Positions 52,677 to 61,946 of a stretch of DNA of 64,000 bases are shown piece by piece. The translations under genes were made by a program, and so were the position numbers. The notes under the pieces are model-generated. The model was not told where the DNA came from and searched no databases. It was given only the letters and a program-made list of their open reading frames with translations. Origin of the DNA: an uncultured Aquimarina sp. (GTDB lineage Bacteria; Bacteroidota; Bacteroidia; Flavobacteriales; Flavobacteriaceae); contig CANNFM010000012.1 of assembly GCA_947503835.1 (NCBI GenBank), forward strand, positions 124,001 to 188,000, read 5' to 3'. The number at the start of each line of letters is the position of its first letter. Within the stretch, counting starts at the first letter, position 1.

Positions 52677-53123
52677 ATGAAAATAAACTGGGGAACCGCT
52701 ATCGTACTGGTATTTATAGGATTCATCTCCTTTATCATGTACTTCGTTATACGAATGAATACAGAAGAAAAATACTCGCATGATCTAGTCACAGAGGAAT
52801 ATTATAAAGAAGAACTAGCATTTCAGAAAGAAATCGATGCCGAGGAAAATGCAAAAGAACTGAAAAATAATATTCAAGTTGTAAAAACTACCGATGGATT
52901 AGTGATTTCTTTTCCGGAAGATAAAAATTATACTAATATCTCTGGAGCCATCTCCATGTATAGACCATCAAATAAAAGATTGGATTTTGAAATTCCTATT
53001 TCACTTTCTAACTCAACATTAATAATCAAAGATGAGAATATGATAGAAGGTCGTTGGGACATCAAAATTGATTGGAAATATGAAAATATCTCATATCTAT
53101 TCAAAAAATCATTCACCTATTAA
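52677..53123 (+). CDS. ccoH: CcoH/FixH-family cbb3 oxidase accessory protein
   Basis: One N-terminal helix (WGTAIVLVFIGFISFIMYFV) precedes a small periplasmic domain, as in FixH. The start was set at 52677 (MKINWGTA) because the upstream in-frame codons belong to a repeat. It is adjacent to ccoG and ends exactly where the next gene begins. Confidence 0.85.
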   Translation: MKINWGTAIVLVFIGFISFIMYFVIRMNTEEKYSHDLVTEEYYKEELAFQKEIDAEENAKELKNNIQVVKTTDGLVISFPEDKNYTNISGAISMYRPSNKRLDFEIPISLSNSTLIIKDENMIEGRWDIKIDWKYENISYLFKKSFTY

Positions 53124-53825
53124 ATGTTAGTATCTGCATTCATATTAGGTCTATTAGGTAGTTTTCACTGCATAGGAATGTGCGGACCTATCGCCTTTGT
53201 GTTACCTGTGGATCGATCAAATAACATTAAAAAATTCTTTCAGATATTCTTATATCATTTCGGTCGATTATTAGCCTATAGTAGTATTGGGTTATTCTTC
53301 GGGATACTAGGAAAAAGCCTTAACCTTTTTGGAATTCAACAAAAACTATCTATACTAGTCGGAGTATTAATGATTGTTCTAATTTTAATCCCGAATCAAA
53401 CTCTTAACAAGTACAATTTTTCAAAACCGATTTATAAAGGGGTTTCCAAAGTAAAAAATGCTTTGGGCGCAGCACTCAAAAAGAAAACACCAGACACTTT
53501 TCTAACTATTGGTTTTTTAAACGGATTTTTACCTTGTGGCCTGGTTTATATGGCAGTTTTTGGAGCTATTGCCTCTGGTCATATTCTCGAAGGTGGTTTG
53601 TATATGTTTCTTTTTGGATTAGGCACTATACCTTTAATGACTATAGCGGTATATGCAGGGAATTTTTTAAAAGGAAAAGCACGCCGGCACATCCAAAAAG
53701 CAATCCCTGTTTTTATAGTTGTAATTGGTCTCCTATTTATCATACGGGGTCTAGGGTTAGGAATTCCTTATCTTTCTCCAAAACCTGTTACCGAAACGGT
53801 TTCTACTAATTTTGAATGTCATTAG
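53124..53825 (+). CDS. TauE/SafE or DsbD-like membrane protein of the cbb3 operon
   Basis: The 233-residue, roughly six-helix protein opens with GLLGSFHCIGMCGPIAFVLP, a conserved Cys/His/Met motif found in TauE/SafE- and DsbD-like proteins linked to cbb3 oxidases. A second signature is FLNGFLPCGLVYMAVFGAI. A role in copper delivery to the oxidase is likely but inferred. It is the last gene of the cbb3 operon and converges on hemN. Confidence 0.85.
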   Translation: MLVSAFILGLLGSFHCIGMCGPIAFVLPVDRSNNIKKFFQIFLYHFGRLLAYSSIGLFFGILGKSLNLFGIQQKLSILVGVLMIVLILIPNQTLNKYNFSKPIYKGVSKVKNALGAALKKKTPDTFLTIGFLNGFLPCGLVYMAVFGAIASGHILEGGLYMFLFGLGTIPLMTIAVYAGNFLKGKARRHIQKAIPVFIVVIGLLFIIRGLGLGIPYLSPKPVTETVSTNFECH

Positions 53826-53854
53826 TTATACGTCATGAACTAATCATTTGACTT

Positions 53855-53880
53855 GTCATTACAGCGTAGGCTGGAATGAC
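53855..53880. terminator. Bidirectional hairpin between the cbb3 operon and hemN
   Basis: GTCATTACAGC and GCTGGAATGAC pair (one mismatch) around GTAG, between two convergent genes, followed by A7 on one side. It probably terminates both. Confidence 0.6.
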
Positions 53881-53890
53881 AAAAAAACAT

Positions 53891-55255
53891 CTACACCGTC
53901 ATAGAAAACAAAGTAGTTTCGGGTTTGTTACGTTGTAATCTTAGATCAAAAGCCATACAGATATTACGAACAAACGGTCGCCCTTTTTCTGTAACTTGTA
54001 TATAGCGGTCATGTATAATCAACAATCCGTCTGTTTCTAGTTCCTTTAAATTCTCTAAAACTTCGGGTAATTCCTTAAAATATAAAATATCATCCTTCCA
54101 ATCGGTTTTAAAATGGCACATTAGATTTAAGATATGTTTTCTAACAATCTCATCTTCTTTAGTTAACATGTGACCTCGGTATACAGGAATGATTCCTTCA
54201 TTTACCAAATGTTGGTATTCTTCAATTCCTTTTACATTTTGAGCAAAGCCATACCAACTATCACTAATCGCGGATACCCCTAAACCGATCATCATTTGAG
54301 TTTTAGATGCTGTATATCCCATGAAGTTACGATGTAAGATCTGGTTTTCCATAGATTGATATAATGAATCATTCTTTAATGCAAAATGATCCATTCCTAT
54401 CTCTTCATATCCTACCTCCGACAATAATTTTTTTCCTATCTCGTATTGCTTGCGTTTTTGCGCTGCTGTTGGTAAATCTGAATCATTGAAGCCTCGTTGT
54501 CCATTACCTTTTTGCCACGGTACATGTGCATAACTGTAGAATGCCAATCGATCTGGTTTCAATTCTTTTGTTTTCAGAATGGTTTCAATAACGGCTTCTT
54601 GCGTTTGAAAGGGTAATCCAAAAATGATATCATGTCCTATCGAAGTAAAACCAATCTCTCTTGCTGTTTCGGTTACATACTTTACATTTTCAAAGGGTTG
54701 GATGCGATGAATCGCTTTTTGAACCGTTTCATTATAATCTTGCACGCCAAAACTCACTCTTCTAAAACCTACATCATACAATGCCTGTAAATGTTCTTTG
54801 GTTGTATTGTTGGGATGTCCTTCAAAACTAAATTCACAATCCTTTGATTTTTCTACCCCTCTAAAAATAGTATTGATTAAATATTCTAAATTTTCTGGTG
54901 AAAAAAAGGTAGGGGTTCCTCCTCCTAAATGCAATTCTTTGATTATGGGTTTAGTATCAAAAAGAGTAAGATATAATTGCCATTCTTTAAGGATGGCATT
55001 TATGTACGGAATTTCAACGTCATGTCGTTTGGTAATACGCTTATTACATCCACAAAAAGTACACATACTTTCGCAAAATGGTAAATGAATGTAAAGGCTT
55101 ATCCCTTCTGAAGTATTACTTTCTATAAATGATCGCTCAACAGATTTTGTCCAATCTTTTAGTGAAAAAGTAGTAATATCCCAATACGGAACCGTGGGAT
55201 AACTAGTATATCGGGGGCCGGGAATATTGTATTTATGAACTAGGTTTGTACACAT
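53891..55255 (-). CDS. hemN: Oxygen-independent coproporphyrinogen III oxidase HemN
   Basis: The radical SAM motif CESMCTFCGC is at residues 62-71, with YIHLPF just before it, LHLGGGTPTFFS near 113 and the HemN-type YAHVPWQKGNGQRGF near 233. The 454-residue length fits true HemN rather than the shorter HemW. It allows heme synthesis without oxygen, matching the cytochrome-rich neighbourhood. No CRP/FNR-type box lies directly upstream; it may be read through from the USP at 55402. Confidence 0.92.
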   Translation of the reverse strand: MCTNLVHKYNIPGPRYTSYPTVPYWDITTFSLKDWTKSVERSFIESNTSEGISLYIHLPFCESMCTFCGCNKRITKRHDVEIPYINAILKEWQLYLTLFDTKPIIKELHLGGGTPTFFSPENLEYLINTIFRGVEKSKDCEFSFEGHPNNTTKEHLQALYDVGFRRVSFGVQDYNETVQKAIHRIQPFENVKYVTETAREIGFTSIGHDIIFGLPFQTQEAVIETILKTKELKPDRLAFYSYAHVPWQKGNGQRGFNDSDLPTAAQKRKQYEIGKKLLSEVGYEEIGMDHFALKNDSLYQSMENQILHRNFMGYTASKTQMMIGLGVSAISDSWYGFAQNVKGIEEYQHLVNEGIIPVYRGHMLTKEDEIVRKHILNLMCHFKTDWKDDILYFKELPEVLENLKELETDGLLIIHDRYIQVTEKGRPFVRNICMAFDLRLQRNKPETTLFSMTV

Positions 55256-55295
55256 TTGATTTGTTTATAGTCATTTGTTTATAATCTAACTCCTT

Positions 55296-55391
55296 CGTCA
55301 GGTCGAGTATCTCCAACTTGCTTGGGGATATATCGAGACCAGCTATAGAACTCTAAATTGCATCTCGATACGCTACGCACTCGATGTGACG
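55296..55391. repeat. Family A repeat, degenerate copy
   Basis: Ends CGTCAGGTCGAG (55296-55307) and CTCGATGTGACG (55380-55391) with inner ATATCGAGA / TCTCGATA bound 96 bp between the USP and hemN. Confidence 0.65.
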
Positions 55392-55401
55392 CTTATGAGA
55401 A

Positions 55402-56241
55402 TCACTCATGCAATACCAAAAAAGGAATGTCAGTATGGTAACTTATTTTTTCAACGGTAGGATGAAACAGAATACGTTGAAAAAAATTGAGATTCTTAGC
55501 AATCATCATGATCATATCTATATCTCTACTTTCTACAAAACATTGCACAGCTTCTTCAATATTGGGGTTGGATAAGAAATGGAAACTATGCTCTATATCA
55601 TCATCGAGATAGTCATGTAGATAGTCTTTGTTCTTTTTTTGTAAATCGGTTAGTTCCTGATCCTTTTTAGCAATATGCAACACCCGTAGGGCTGCATCGT
55701 TTTTGGTAATAATATTTGTGATTGTATCTAGCACCCTACTCCTGTAATAAATATTATAGTCTGTAGGAAATGCAATTTCTTTAGGTGTAGAATAGGTCGC
55801 TTTTTCTGGAATTACCAAAACCGGGCATTTAACTTTTGTAATTACGTCTCCAGTATTACTACCTATGGTTTTCTCTTTTATTCCAGAAGCCCCTTTGGTA
55901 CCCATTATGATAAAATCAATATGTTTCTCTGCTACTTGTTTTCTAATTGCATCTACAAAGAAGATATATTCGTTAATTGTAAAAAAACTGTGCTTCGTAT
56001 TTAATGGTAATTTCTCAATTCTCCTGAGTAACATTTGCATTCGTTCTTTCCTACTATGTGTGATTTTTTCTACAACTGCATCTTTTGAATCATAAAAAAA
56101 ACCTCCCCCTATCATTTCGTCAATAGGAGAGACATGCAAAAGATAAAAATTACATCTTGTCTTTTTTAAAAACGATAATGCATATAGTATGGCATTCCAC
56201 GAGTTTTCTGAAAAATCTGTCGGGATCAGGATATTCTTCAT
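55402..56241 (-). CDS. Two-domain universal stress protein
   Basis: Domain 1 (ILIPTDFSENSWNAILYALS) has MGTKGASGIKEKTIGSNT, an intact G-2x-G-9x-G-S-N motif. This eighth USP lies beside the two-component system and upstream of hemN, under its own CRP/FNR-type box. Confidence 0.9.
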   Translation of the reverse strand: MKNILIPTDFSENSWNAILYALSFLKKTRCNFYLLHVSPIDEMIGGGFFYDSKDAVVEKITHSRKERMQMLLRRIEKLPLNTKHSFFTINEYIFFVDAIRKQVAEKHIDFIIMGTKGASGIKEKTIGSNTGDVITKVKCPVLVIPEKATYSTPKEIAFPTDYNIYYRSRVLDTITNIITKNDAALRVLHIAKKDQELTDLQKKNKDYLHDYLDDDIEHSFHFLSNPNIEEAVQCFVESRDIDMIMMIAKNLNFFQRILFHPTVEKISYHTDIPFLVLHE

Positions 56242-56262
56242 CTTAAATACTTTCTAATACAA

Positions 56263-56305
56263 CAAAAGTATTATGATATTAAGATGTAAAGAATGACAAA
56301 AATCA
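56263..56305 (-). promoter_or_regulatory. CRP/FNR-type box 11 and perfect -7 box
   Basis: On the minus strand TGATTTTTGTCA (56305-56294) is centred 29.5 bp before TACTTTTG (56270-56263). Confidence 0.78.
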
Positions 56306-56315
56306 GTTTACCTAT

Positions 56316-57377
56316 TTATTCTATCAATTGAAGTCCTGATAGATCCAAAATCTTTATGTTACGACCTTCAATTTCTATAAGTCCGTCTTTTTTAAAACTA
56401 GACAATGTTCGAATTAAACTTTCGGTAGCAATACCCGCAACACTAGCCAAATCATTTCGAGATATCTTTATGCTTTCCTCTGGTTTTTTGTTTAACACTT
56501 CTGCAAATTGAAGAATAGTTTGCGCCGTTTTTTTGCGTACCGAACTATAGGCCATTTGCAATAACTGCTCTTTTATTTCGGATAAATTATTGGTAAGTAA
56601 CTCCATTAATTCCAGAGAAATATTTTTGCTTTTTTCGAGTATATCTTTCAGGTTGTTTTTTGATATTCCTGCTATTTCAACATTTTCAACTGCAGTAGCA
56701 GATTCCTGATATGTGGTATTGTCAACAAATGAACTGAAACCCAAAAAATCATCTGCTTTATACAGCGCAGTAATTAATTCTTTACCATTTTCATCCATTT
56801 TATGAGATTTTACAACCCCTTTTAAAATCAAATATACCTTGTTAGAATGTTCTCCTTCTCTATAAATCAATCCCCCTTTCTGGTATTCAGAAATCTCTCC
56901 GTGATCATCAAAGAAGTTTTTGAGTTCGTTAAGATTTCTAAGTCTATCTTCATGTTGGTCTCCTTCTGCTTGTTCAGTTCCTTCTTGAAGAATTTTGGAA
57001 ATTATTTGTGCTTTAGCCAATCGACTCTCGATAGCACTCAATAAATCATCTTCTTCAAAAGGTTTGGTTAGATAATCATCTGCCCCCAAATCCATTCCCT
57101 TTCTTATTTCTTTATGCTCGGTCTTAGCTGATAAAAATATAAATGGTATCTGACTTGTAGTGTTATCATATGACAATGCCTCTAATACACCATAACCATC
57201 TACCTCGGGCATCATAATATCGCAAACAATTATATCAGGGTTTTCTTCTTTGGCTTTGGTAATACCTATCTTTCCGTTTGGTGACGTGATCACCTTATAA
57301 TCAGAAAGCTCTAAAAGCTCAGCGGTGTTCTCCCTTAGTGCCGCATCGTCTTCAATTAATAAAACAGTCTTCATCAT
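56316..57377 (-). CDS. Response regulator fusing a receiver to a CRP/FNR module
   Basis: Residues 1-120 are a receiver with acidic pocket (IEDD), phosphoacceptor D53 (VCDIMMPEVDG), and K105 (YLTKPF). Residues 150-270 are a CRP-type cyclic-nucleotide-binding barrel (YREGEHSNKVYLILKGVVKS), and 275-345 the CRP winged helix. The recognition helix ATESLIRTLSSFKKDG has E319 and R323, the Glu/Arg that read TGA in CRP and FNR. No Fe-S Cys set is seen. It overlaps the PAS kinase by one base (TAATG). It is the best candidate for the activator at the 14 TGAY-N4-RTCA boxes. Confidence 0.9.
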   Translation of the reverse strand: MMKTVLLIEDDAALRENTAELLELSDYKVITSPNGKIGITKAKEENPDIIVCDIMMPEVDGYGVLEALSYDNTTSQIPFIFLSAKTEHKEIRKGMDLGADDYLTKPFEEDDLLSAIESRLAKAQIISKILQEGTEQAEGDQHEDRLRNLNELKNFFDDHGEISEYQKGGLIYREGEHSNKVYLILKGVVKSHKMDENGKELITALYKADDFLGFSSFVDNTTYQESATAVENVEIAGISKNNLKDILEKSKNISLELMELLTNNLSEIKEQLLQMAYSSVRKKTAQTILQFAEVLNKKPEESIKISRNDLASVAGIATESLIRTLSSFKKDGLIEIEGRNIKILDLSGLQLIE

Positions 57378-58948
57378 TATTTGTGATTATTAGCTATGGG
57401 TATTTGAACTTCGAATGTCGAACCTTCATTTTCCTTACTTGTAAAAGTAATAGTACCTCCCAGATTTTCCAAATGACTTTTCACAATGTTTAATCCAATG
57501 CCTGTTCCTTGATCCAATAGCGCATTTTCTGCTCTAAAATAACGTTTAAATATAAATTCTTGTTCTTTTTCAGGGATCCCAATCCCTTGGTCAATAATCC
57601 TGACTGTAAGCATATCATTTTCAAAACTAACTTGCAAGTCTATTGTTGTGTTCTCTCCTGAATATTTTATCGCATTATGAATGAGGTTAGATAATACAAG
57701 CTCTAAGATTTTCTCATCAAATTCTAAGATATAATCATCGATATCATTAGGATAATTAATCCTTTGACCATCTTTGAGTAGCATATTGGCATTATATATC
57801 ACTTCATTAATAACTTTACTCAGTGGAAAAGTAGTAAACTTATAAGTCGCTTTGCCAGTTTCTAAACGCTCGATAGATAAGAAATCATTAAGAATATTAT
57901 CCAAATATTTTACCTTATTCTTAATAGTATCAAGGTGCTTTTCTCTTTTATCTTGTTGCTCTTCTTTGGTATATTTTCCTGTAAGTGTAGCCGAAGTAAG
58001 GATACCACTTAATGGAGTCTTAAACTCATGTGATACAAGGGACAAAAACTTTGTTTTTAACTCATTAAGGTCTCGTTCTTTCTTTAAAGATTCTTTTGTT
58101 TTAGCCTCGGCTTCCCTTCTCCTTTCTACTTCACTCTCTAAGGTAATTACTGTATTTTTAAGCTCTTTGGTACGCTTTTCAACTGTTTTTTCAAGTTTTT
58201 CTGTATAATCCTTTCTATCTGTAATATCCAGAATAATAGCAACAAATACAATTGCATCTCCAAGATGTGATAACTGAAGATGAACTTCAACGGGATAGGT
58301 GGTACCATCTTTGCGTTGATGAATGGTCTCAAATTCAAGCTTTTCTTCTCTTTTTTCGAGTAAATCTTTAAGCAATTTTCTAAACTGAACTTCAGTATAC
58401 TTCGGTTTTATCTCCACAGGGCCAAGCTGTCTAAGTTCGTCAAGAGTATATCCTATATTTCTAAGAGCTCCTTTATTAACATTAATAAATTTTAATGTTT
58501 CTGTGTCAAATATGTAGATTTCATTGAGTGATTCATCAAAAATAGTCGCCCAATGTTTTAGTTGTTGCTCAGCCTTTTTGCGTTCGGTGATGTCCATAAC
58601 CAATGCCATTACAAAGGACTTCCCATATATTTCAAAAGGACTTAACCCTGCTTCTACCGGAAAAGGTTTTCCACATTTACGCACTCCACTGATATCTCTA
58701 CCTCTTCCCATCTGGCGCTTCTCGCTATTCTTCAAAAAACTTTTGAAATGGCCTCCGTGATTTCCGCGATATTGTTGTGGGATTAAAATATTCAAAGGCT
58801 GCCCTTTCAGTTCGCCTCTTTCATAGTTAAACATTTCTTCGGCTGCACTATTTGTGGCTACAATAGTTTGATTTTCATCTACAATAATTACACCTTCAGA
58901 AATGGCTTCTGCAAGAATATCAAATGTATTTTCGTTAGTAAATGGCAT
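57377..58948 (-). CDS. Dual-PAS histidine kinase with FixL-like sensor domain
   Basis: PAS1 (residues 8-125) has LIPQQYRGNHGGHFKSF with H64 and MGRGRDISG with R84, at the places of the FixL heme ligand His200 and distal Arg220. PAS2 covers 130-245. A coiled coil then leads to the H-box (H307 in LVSHEFKTPLSG), N-box (NLIHNAIKYSG), IDQGIGIPEKE and GTGIGLNIV. No membrane helix is seen, so it is cytoplasmic. I infer a possible heme-based oxygen sensor partnered with the overlapping REC-CRP regulator. Confidence 0.88.
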   Translation of the reverse strand: MPFTNENTFDILAEAISEGVIIVDENQTIVATNSAAEEMFNYERGELKGQPLNILIPQQYRGNHGGHFKSFLKNSEKRQMGRGRDISGVRKCGKPFPVEAGLSPFEIYGKSFVMALVMDITERKKAEQQLKHWATIFDESLNEIYIFDTETLKFINVNKGALRNIGYTLDELRQLGPVEIKPKYTEVQFRKLLKDLLEKREEKLEFETIHQRKDGTTYPVEVHLQLSHLGDAIVFVAIILDITDRKDYTEKLEKTVEKRTKELKNTVITLESEVERRREAEAKTKESLKKERDLNELKTKFLSLVSHEFKTPLSGILTSATLTGKYTKEEQQDKREKHLDTIKNKVKYLDNILNDFLSIERLETGKATYKFTTFPLSKVINEVIYNANMLLKDGQRINYPNDIDDYILEFDEKILELVLSNLIHNAIKYSGENTTIDLQVSFENDMLTVRIIDQGIGIPEKEQEFIFKRYFRAENALLDQGTGIGLNIVKSHLENLGGTITFTSKENEGSTFEVQIPIANNHK

Positions 58949-59054
58949 ATTTAGGTTCGTCTATATTGAATTTACAGCTGTACTACTAGAATGTAATCTT
59001 ATGTGGTTGGACCTAGCTTATTCCTACAAATGTACAAGAAAAACACAGAAAGAA

Positions 59055-59097
59055 TGATTTCGGTCATTTATTATTAGCTCCCCTTTAGATACTTTAA
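59055..59097 (+). promoter_or_regulatory. CRP/FNR-type box 12 and -7 box, S2P gene
   Basis: TGATTTCGGTCA (59055-59066) is centred 29.5 bp before TACTTTAA (59090-59097). On the minus strand TACATTTG (59034-59027), a likely kinase promoter, lies 26.5 bp away, so the box could also touch kinase expression. Confidence 0.7.
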
Positions 59098-59113
59098 CCA
59101 AAAATTATGAATC

Positions 59114-60205
59114 ATGAAAGGTGTCTTAAATTTAGGTAGGTTATTTAATGTAAATATTGAGATTCATTGGACTTTTATTTTCATTTTGGCCTGGGTTGTA
59201 TTTTTAGAACTAAAATCAGGAGGAACCTTTTACAATGCAGCAATGAGCACGGTTTTTATAGTGCTCATATTTGTTTGTGTAGTAATGCATGAGTTTGGTC
59301 ATATCCTTACCGCTCGCAAATTTGGGGTGCGAACCAAAAAAATAACGTTGCTTCCAATTGGCGGTGTTGCTTCTATGGACACTATCCCCGAAAACCCAAA
59401 ACAAGAATTATTAATTGCCCTTGCAGGGCCAGCAGTAAATATTGCTATAGCAATGGTGCTACTTTTGTTTATTAAGGTATCTTTTTTCTTTGAGCAAGAT
59501 TCAAATCAATTAGAAAACCTGGTAAGTCATGTCACATCTCAAAATCTATTAATTTATCTTTTTTCTGCAAACATAGCCCTTGCTGTATTTAATTTTATAC
59601 CTGCATTTCCTATGGATGGTGGACGTGTGCTTAGGGCTATACTTGCTATGAAAATGGATAGGGTAACCGCCACCAATATTGCTTCTGGAATTGGTCAGTT
59701 TCTTGCTTTAGTTTTTGTAATTGTAGGAATTCTTTATAATCCTTTTCTAATCATTATTGGTTTGTTCATTTATTTTGGTGCCTACGGAGAAAATAAAATG
59801 GTACGACAACTAGCATTACTGAAAGGTCATAAAATAAGCGAAGCCATGCTTACTAATATTTCTGTCCTAAAACCAGATAATACTATCGAGGATGTTATCG
59901 AATTATTACTATCAGGAACCGAAAAAAACTTTATAGTCGTACAGGAATCAAAAACTGTAGGTATACTTCATCATAGAGATATTATAAAAAACTCTAAGAA
60001 CAAAAACTTACTTATAAAAGATGTAATGTCTACATCATTTAAATCCATTGACCTACATGCCGATTTAAAGGATATTTTTAAATTAATCAATACAGAAAAA
60101 AGTCACTTTTTTGCCGTCACGAACAATGATAAATTGGTCGGAGCAATAGATCTCACCAATTTGACCGAATTTATGCTAATTCAGGCAAATCTGATTACCA
60201 AATAA
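59114..60205 (+). CDS. Site-2 protease family protein with C-terminal CBS domains
   Basis: This M50 intramembrane protease has the zinc motif HEFGH (VVMHEFGHILTARKF near residue 60) and the third ligand in NFIPAFPMDGGRVLRAIL near 160, among six helices. Residues 240-360 are two CBS-like repeats. The layout is that of the Rip3/SpoIVFB-like group and of a protease gene in the mycobacterial DosR regulon. It probably cleaves a membrane-tethered regulator, but the substrate is unknown. Confidence 0.88.
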   Translation: MKGVLNLGRLFNVNIEIHWTFIFILAWVVFLELKSGGTFYNAAMSTVFIVLIFVCVVMHEFGHILTARKFGVRTKKITLLPIGGVASMDTIPENPKQELLIALAGPAVNIAIAMVLLLFIKVSFFFEQDSNQLENLVSHVTSQNLLIYLFSANIALAVFNFIPAFPMDGGRVLRAILAMKMDRVTATNIASGIGQFLALVFVIVGILYNPFLIIIGLFIYFGAYGENKMVRQLALLKGHKISEAMLTNISVLKPDNTIEDVIELLLSGTEKNFIVVQESKTVGILHHRDIIKNSKNKNLLIKDVMSTSFKSIDLHADLKDIFKLINTEKSHFFAVTNNDKLVGAIDLTNLTEFMLIQANLITK

Positions 60206-60229
60206 TATTATATTTTATCTTAATTCAAC

Positions 60230-60272
60230 TGATTTTTATCATAAAAAACCTCATGTTGACTTACTAAATTTA
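60230..60272 (+). promoter_or_regulatory. CRP/FNR-type box 13 and -7 box, TerB-cbpAM
   Basis: TGATTTTTATCA (60230-60241) is centred 29.5 bp before TAAATTTA (60265-60272), 31 bp before the next start codon. Confidence 0.72.
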
Positions 60273-60303
60273 TACTATGAAGAATTGATAAATATTATAA
60301 GAC

Positions 60304-60708
60304 ATGAATACAGCTCAAAACATAGGAATTACATTTTATCAAAACCTTGGAAAGCTATTCTATGCAATCGCTGCTTCTGATAAAGTTGTTCGCCCATCTG
60401 AATATGAATCTTTACGAAAAATTGTAAAGTCTGAATGGATGAAAGTAGATGACCTAGAAGATGATTTTGGCGTTGATGCAGCTTTTCAGATCGAAATTGT
60501 TTTTGACTGGTTGGATTACGAAGAACTGAATGCTGAAGAATCTTTTGCACAATTTGAAGCGTATTTCAAAGAAAATAAATTTCGTTTTACAGATAAATTA
60601 AAACAACTGGTTTGGAGTACTTGCAACGCAATTGCCGGAGCTTTTTCTGGTAAAAACAAATCAGAATTGATGATGCTAGGTCGGTTGAAATTGATTTTTG
60701 AAAAATAA
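60304..60708 (+). CDS. TerB-like helical protein
   Basis: The 134-residue soluble protein looks all-helical. The stretch YAIAASDKVVRPSEYESLRK resembles the metal-binding first repeat of TerB-fold proteins. The match is partial, so the family is tentative. It lies 21 bp before cbpA and is probably co-transcribed with the chaperone pair. Confidence 0.65.
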   Translation: MNTAQNIGITFYQNLGKLFYAIAASDKVVRPSEYESLRKIVKSEWMKVDDLEDDFGVDAAFQIEIVFDWLDYEELNAEESFAQFEAYFKENKFRFTDKLKQLVWSTCNAIAGAFSGKNKSELMMLGRLKLIFEK

Positions 60709-60729
60709 CACCTAATTCTCAATAAAAAC

Positions 60730-61620
60730 ATGGAGTTTATTGATTACTATAAAATACTAGGTGTTTCTAAAAATGCTTCAGAGGTTGATATCAAAAAAGC
60801 ATATCGAAAACTAGCCAGAAAATATCACCCGGATCTCAATCCTAATGATAAGAAAGCAGAACAAAAATTTAAAGAAATCAATGAAGCCAATGAAGTATTA
60901 AGCGATCCCGAAAATCGGAAAAAATACGATCAATATGGTAAAGACTGGAAACATGCCGAGGAGTTTGAAAAAGCACGACAATCACAAGGGCAATACAGCA
61001 GATCGGGTAGACAACAACAGTCTTATGAAGACTTTTCTCAAGGAGATTTCTCTGATTTCTTCGAATCTATGTTTGGTGGTGCAGGAAGAAGTTATAGTCA
61101 GGGTCAAGTAAAATATCGAGGCCAGGATTTTAATGCAGAGTTGCACCTTGACCTAATGGATGTTTATTCGTCTCATAAAAGAACACTCACAGTTAACGGG
61201 AAAAATATTAGAATTACTATTCCCGCAGGAGTAGAAAATGGACAAACCATCAAAATAAAAGGTCATGGTGGTCAAGGAATAGGCGGTGGCCCAAAAGGCG
61301 ATCTGTATATCACCTTTGTTATAGAAAACAAAACACCATTTAGACGGGATAAAAGCGACCTGTATCTAAATAAAGAAATTGAACTATATACTGCAGTTTT
61401 AGGTGGAGAAATAATGATTGACACCCTTGACGGAAAAGTCAAACTAAATGTAAAGCCCGAAACTCAGAATGGCGCAAAAGTAAAGCTAAAAGGAAAAGGG
61501 TTTCCGGTGTATAAAAAGGAAGGTCTCTTTGGAGATTTATACATCACTTACACCATAAAAATACCTAAAAACCTTTCTCAAAAACAAAAGGAATTATTTA
61601 GAGAGTTATCCAAACTTTAA
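60730..61620 (+). CDS. cbpA: DnaJ-type co-chaperone CbpA
   Basis: A J-domain fills residues 1-70 with the HPD motif (KYHPDLNPNDKKAEQKF). A Gly/Ser/Gln-rich linker follows, then the C-terminal substrate domains (VENGQTIKIKGHGGQG, LNVKPETQNGAKVKLKGKG). The zinc-finger region of DnaJ is absent, as in CbpA. It stimulates DnaK, and its modulator cbpM lies directly downstream. Confidence 0.92.
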   Translation: MEFIDYYKILGVSKNASEVDIKKAYRKLARKYHPDLNPNDKKAEQKFKEINEANEVLSDPENRKKYDQYGKDWKHAEEFEKARQSQGQYSRSGRQQQSYEDFSQGDFSDFFESMFGGAGRSYSQGQVKYRGQDFNAELHLDLMDVYSSHKRTLTVNGKNIRITIPAGVENGQTIKIKGHGGQGIGGGPKGDLYITFVIENKTPFRRDKSDLYLNKEIELYTAVLGGEIMIDTLDGKVKLNVKPETQNGAKVKLKGKGFPVYKKEGLFGDLYITYTIKIPKNLSQKQKELFRELSKL

Positions 61621-61630
61621 ATATCGTGTA

Positions 61631-61927
61631 ATGACCAAAGAACATCTCATACCAGCTACAGAATTTTGTGTAAATCACCAAATTGAATTATCTTTCATCA
61701 ACTCTTTACATGATTTTGGATTAATTGAAATTATTAGTATTCAACAAACTGCATTTTTAAATCCAGAAGAACTTCCTAAACTAGAGCAAATTTTACTTTT
61801 CCATCAGGAATTAGAAATTAATCTTGAAGGGGTCGAAGTAATTATACACTTGCTAGAACGAGTTCGTAAAATTCAACATGAAATGAATATGTTAAGAAAC
61901 AGATTGGACTTGTATGAAAATCTTTAA
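61631..61927 (+). CDS. cbpM: Chaperone modulator CbpM
   Basis: This small MerR-like helical protein (98 aa) binds the J-domain of CbpA. The N-terminal FCVNHQIELSFINSLHDFGL and C-terminal coiled coil (RVRKIQHEMNMLRNRLDLY) fit the family, and it sits 10 bp after cbpA. Confidence 0.85.
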   Translation: MTKEHLIPATEFCVNHQIELSFINSLHDFGLIEIISIQQTAFLNPEELPKLEQILLFHQELEINLEGVEVIIHLLERVRKIQHEMNMLRNRLDLYENL

Positions 61928-61946
61928 TTCAAAATTACACCTCAAC

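Noticed and set aside
53534..53809. 91-codon ORF within the TauE-like gene
   Set aside because: It is a shadow in another frame of a clear membrane protein, with erratic composition.
55256..55300. TGATTTGTTTATAGTCA upstream of hemN as a CRP-type box
   Set aside because: The half-sites are nine bases apart rather than four, so this is not counted.
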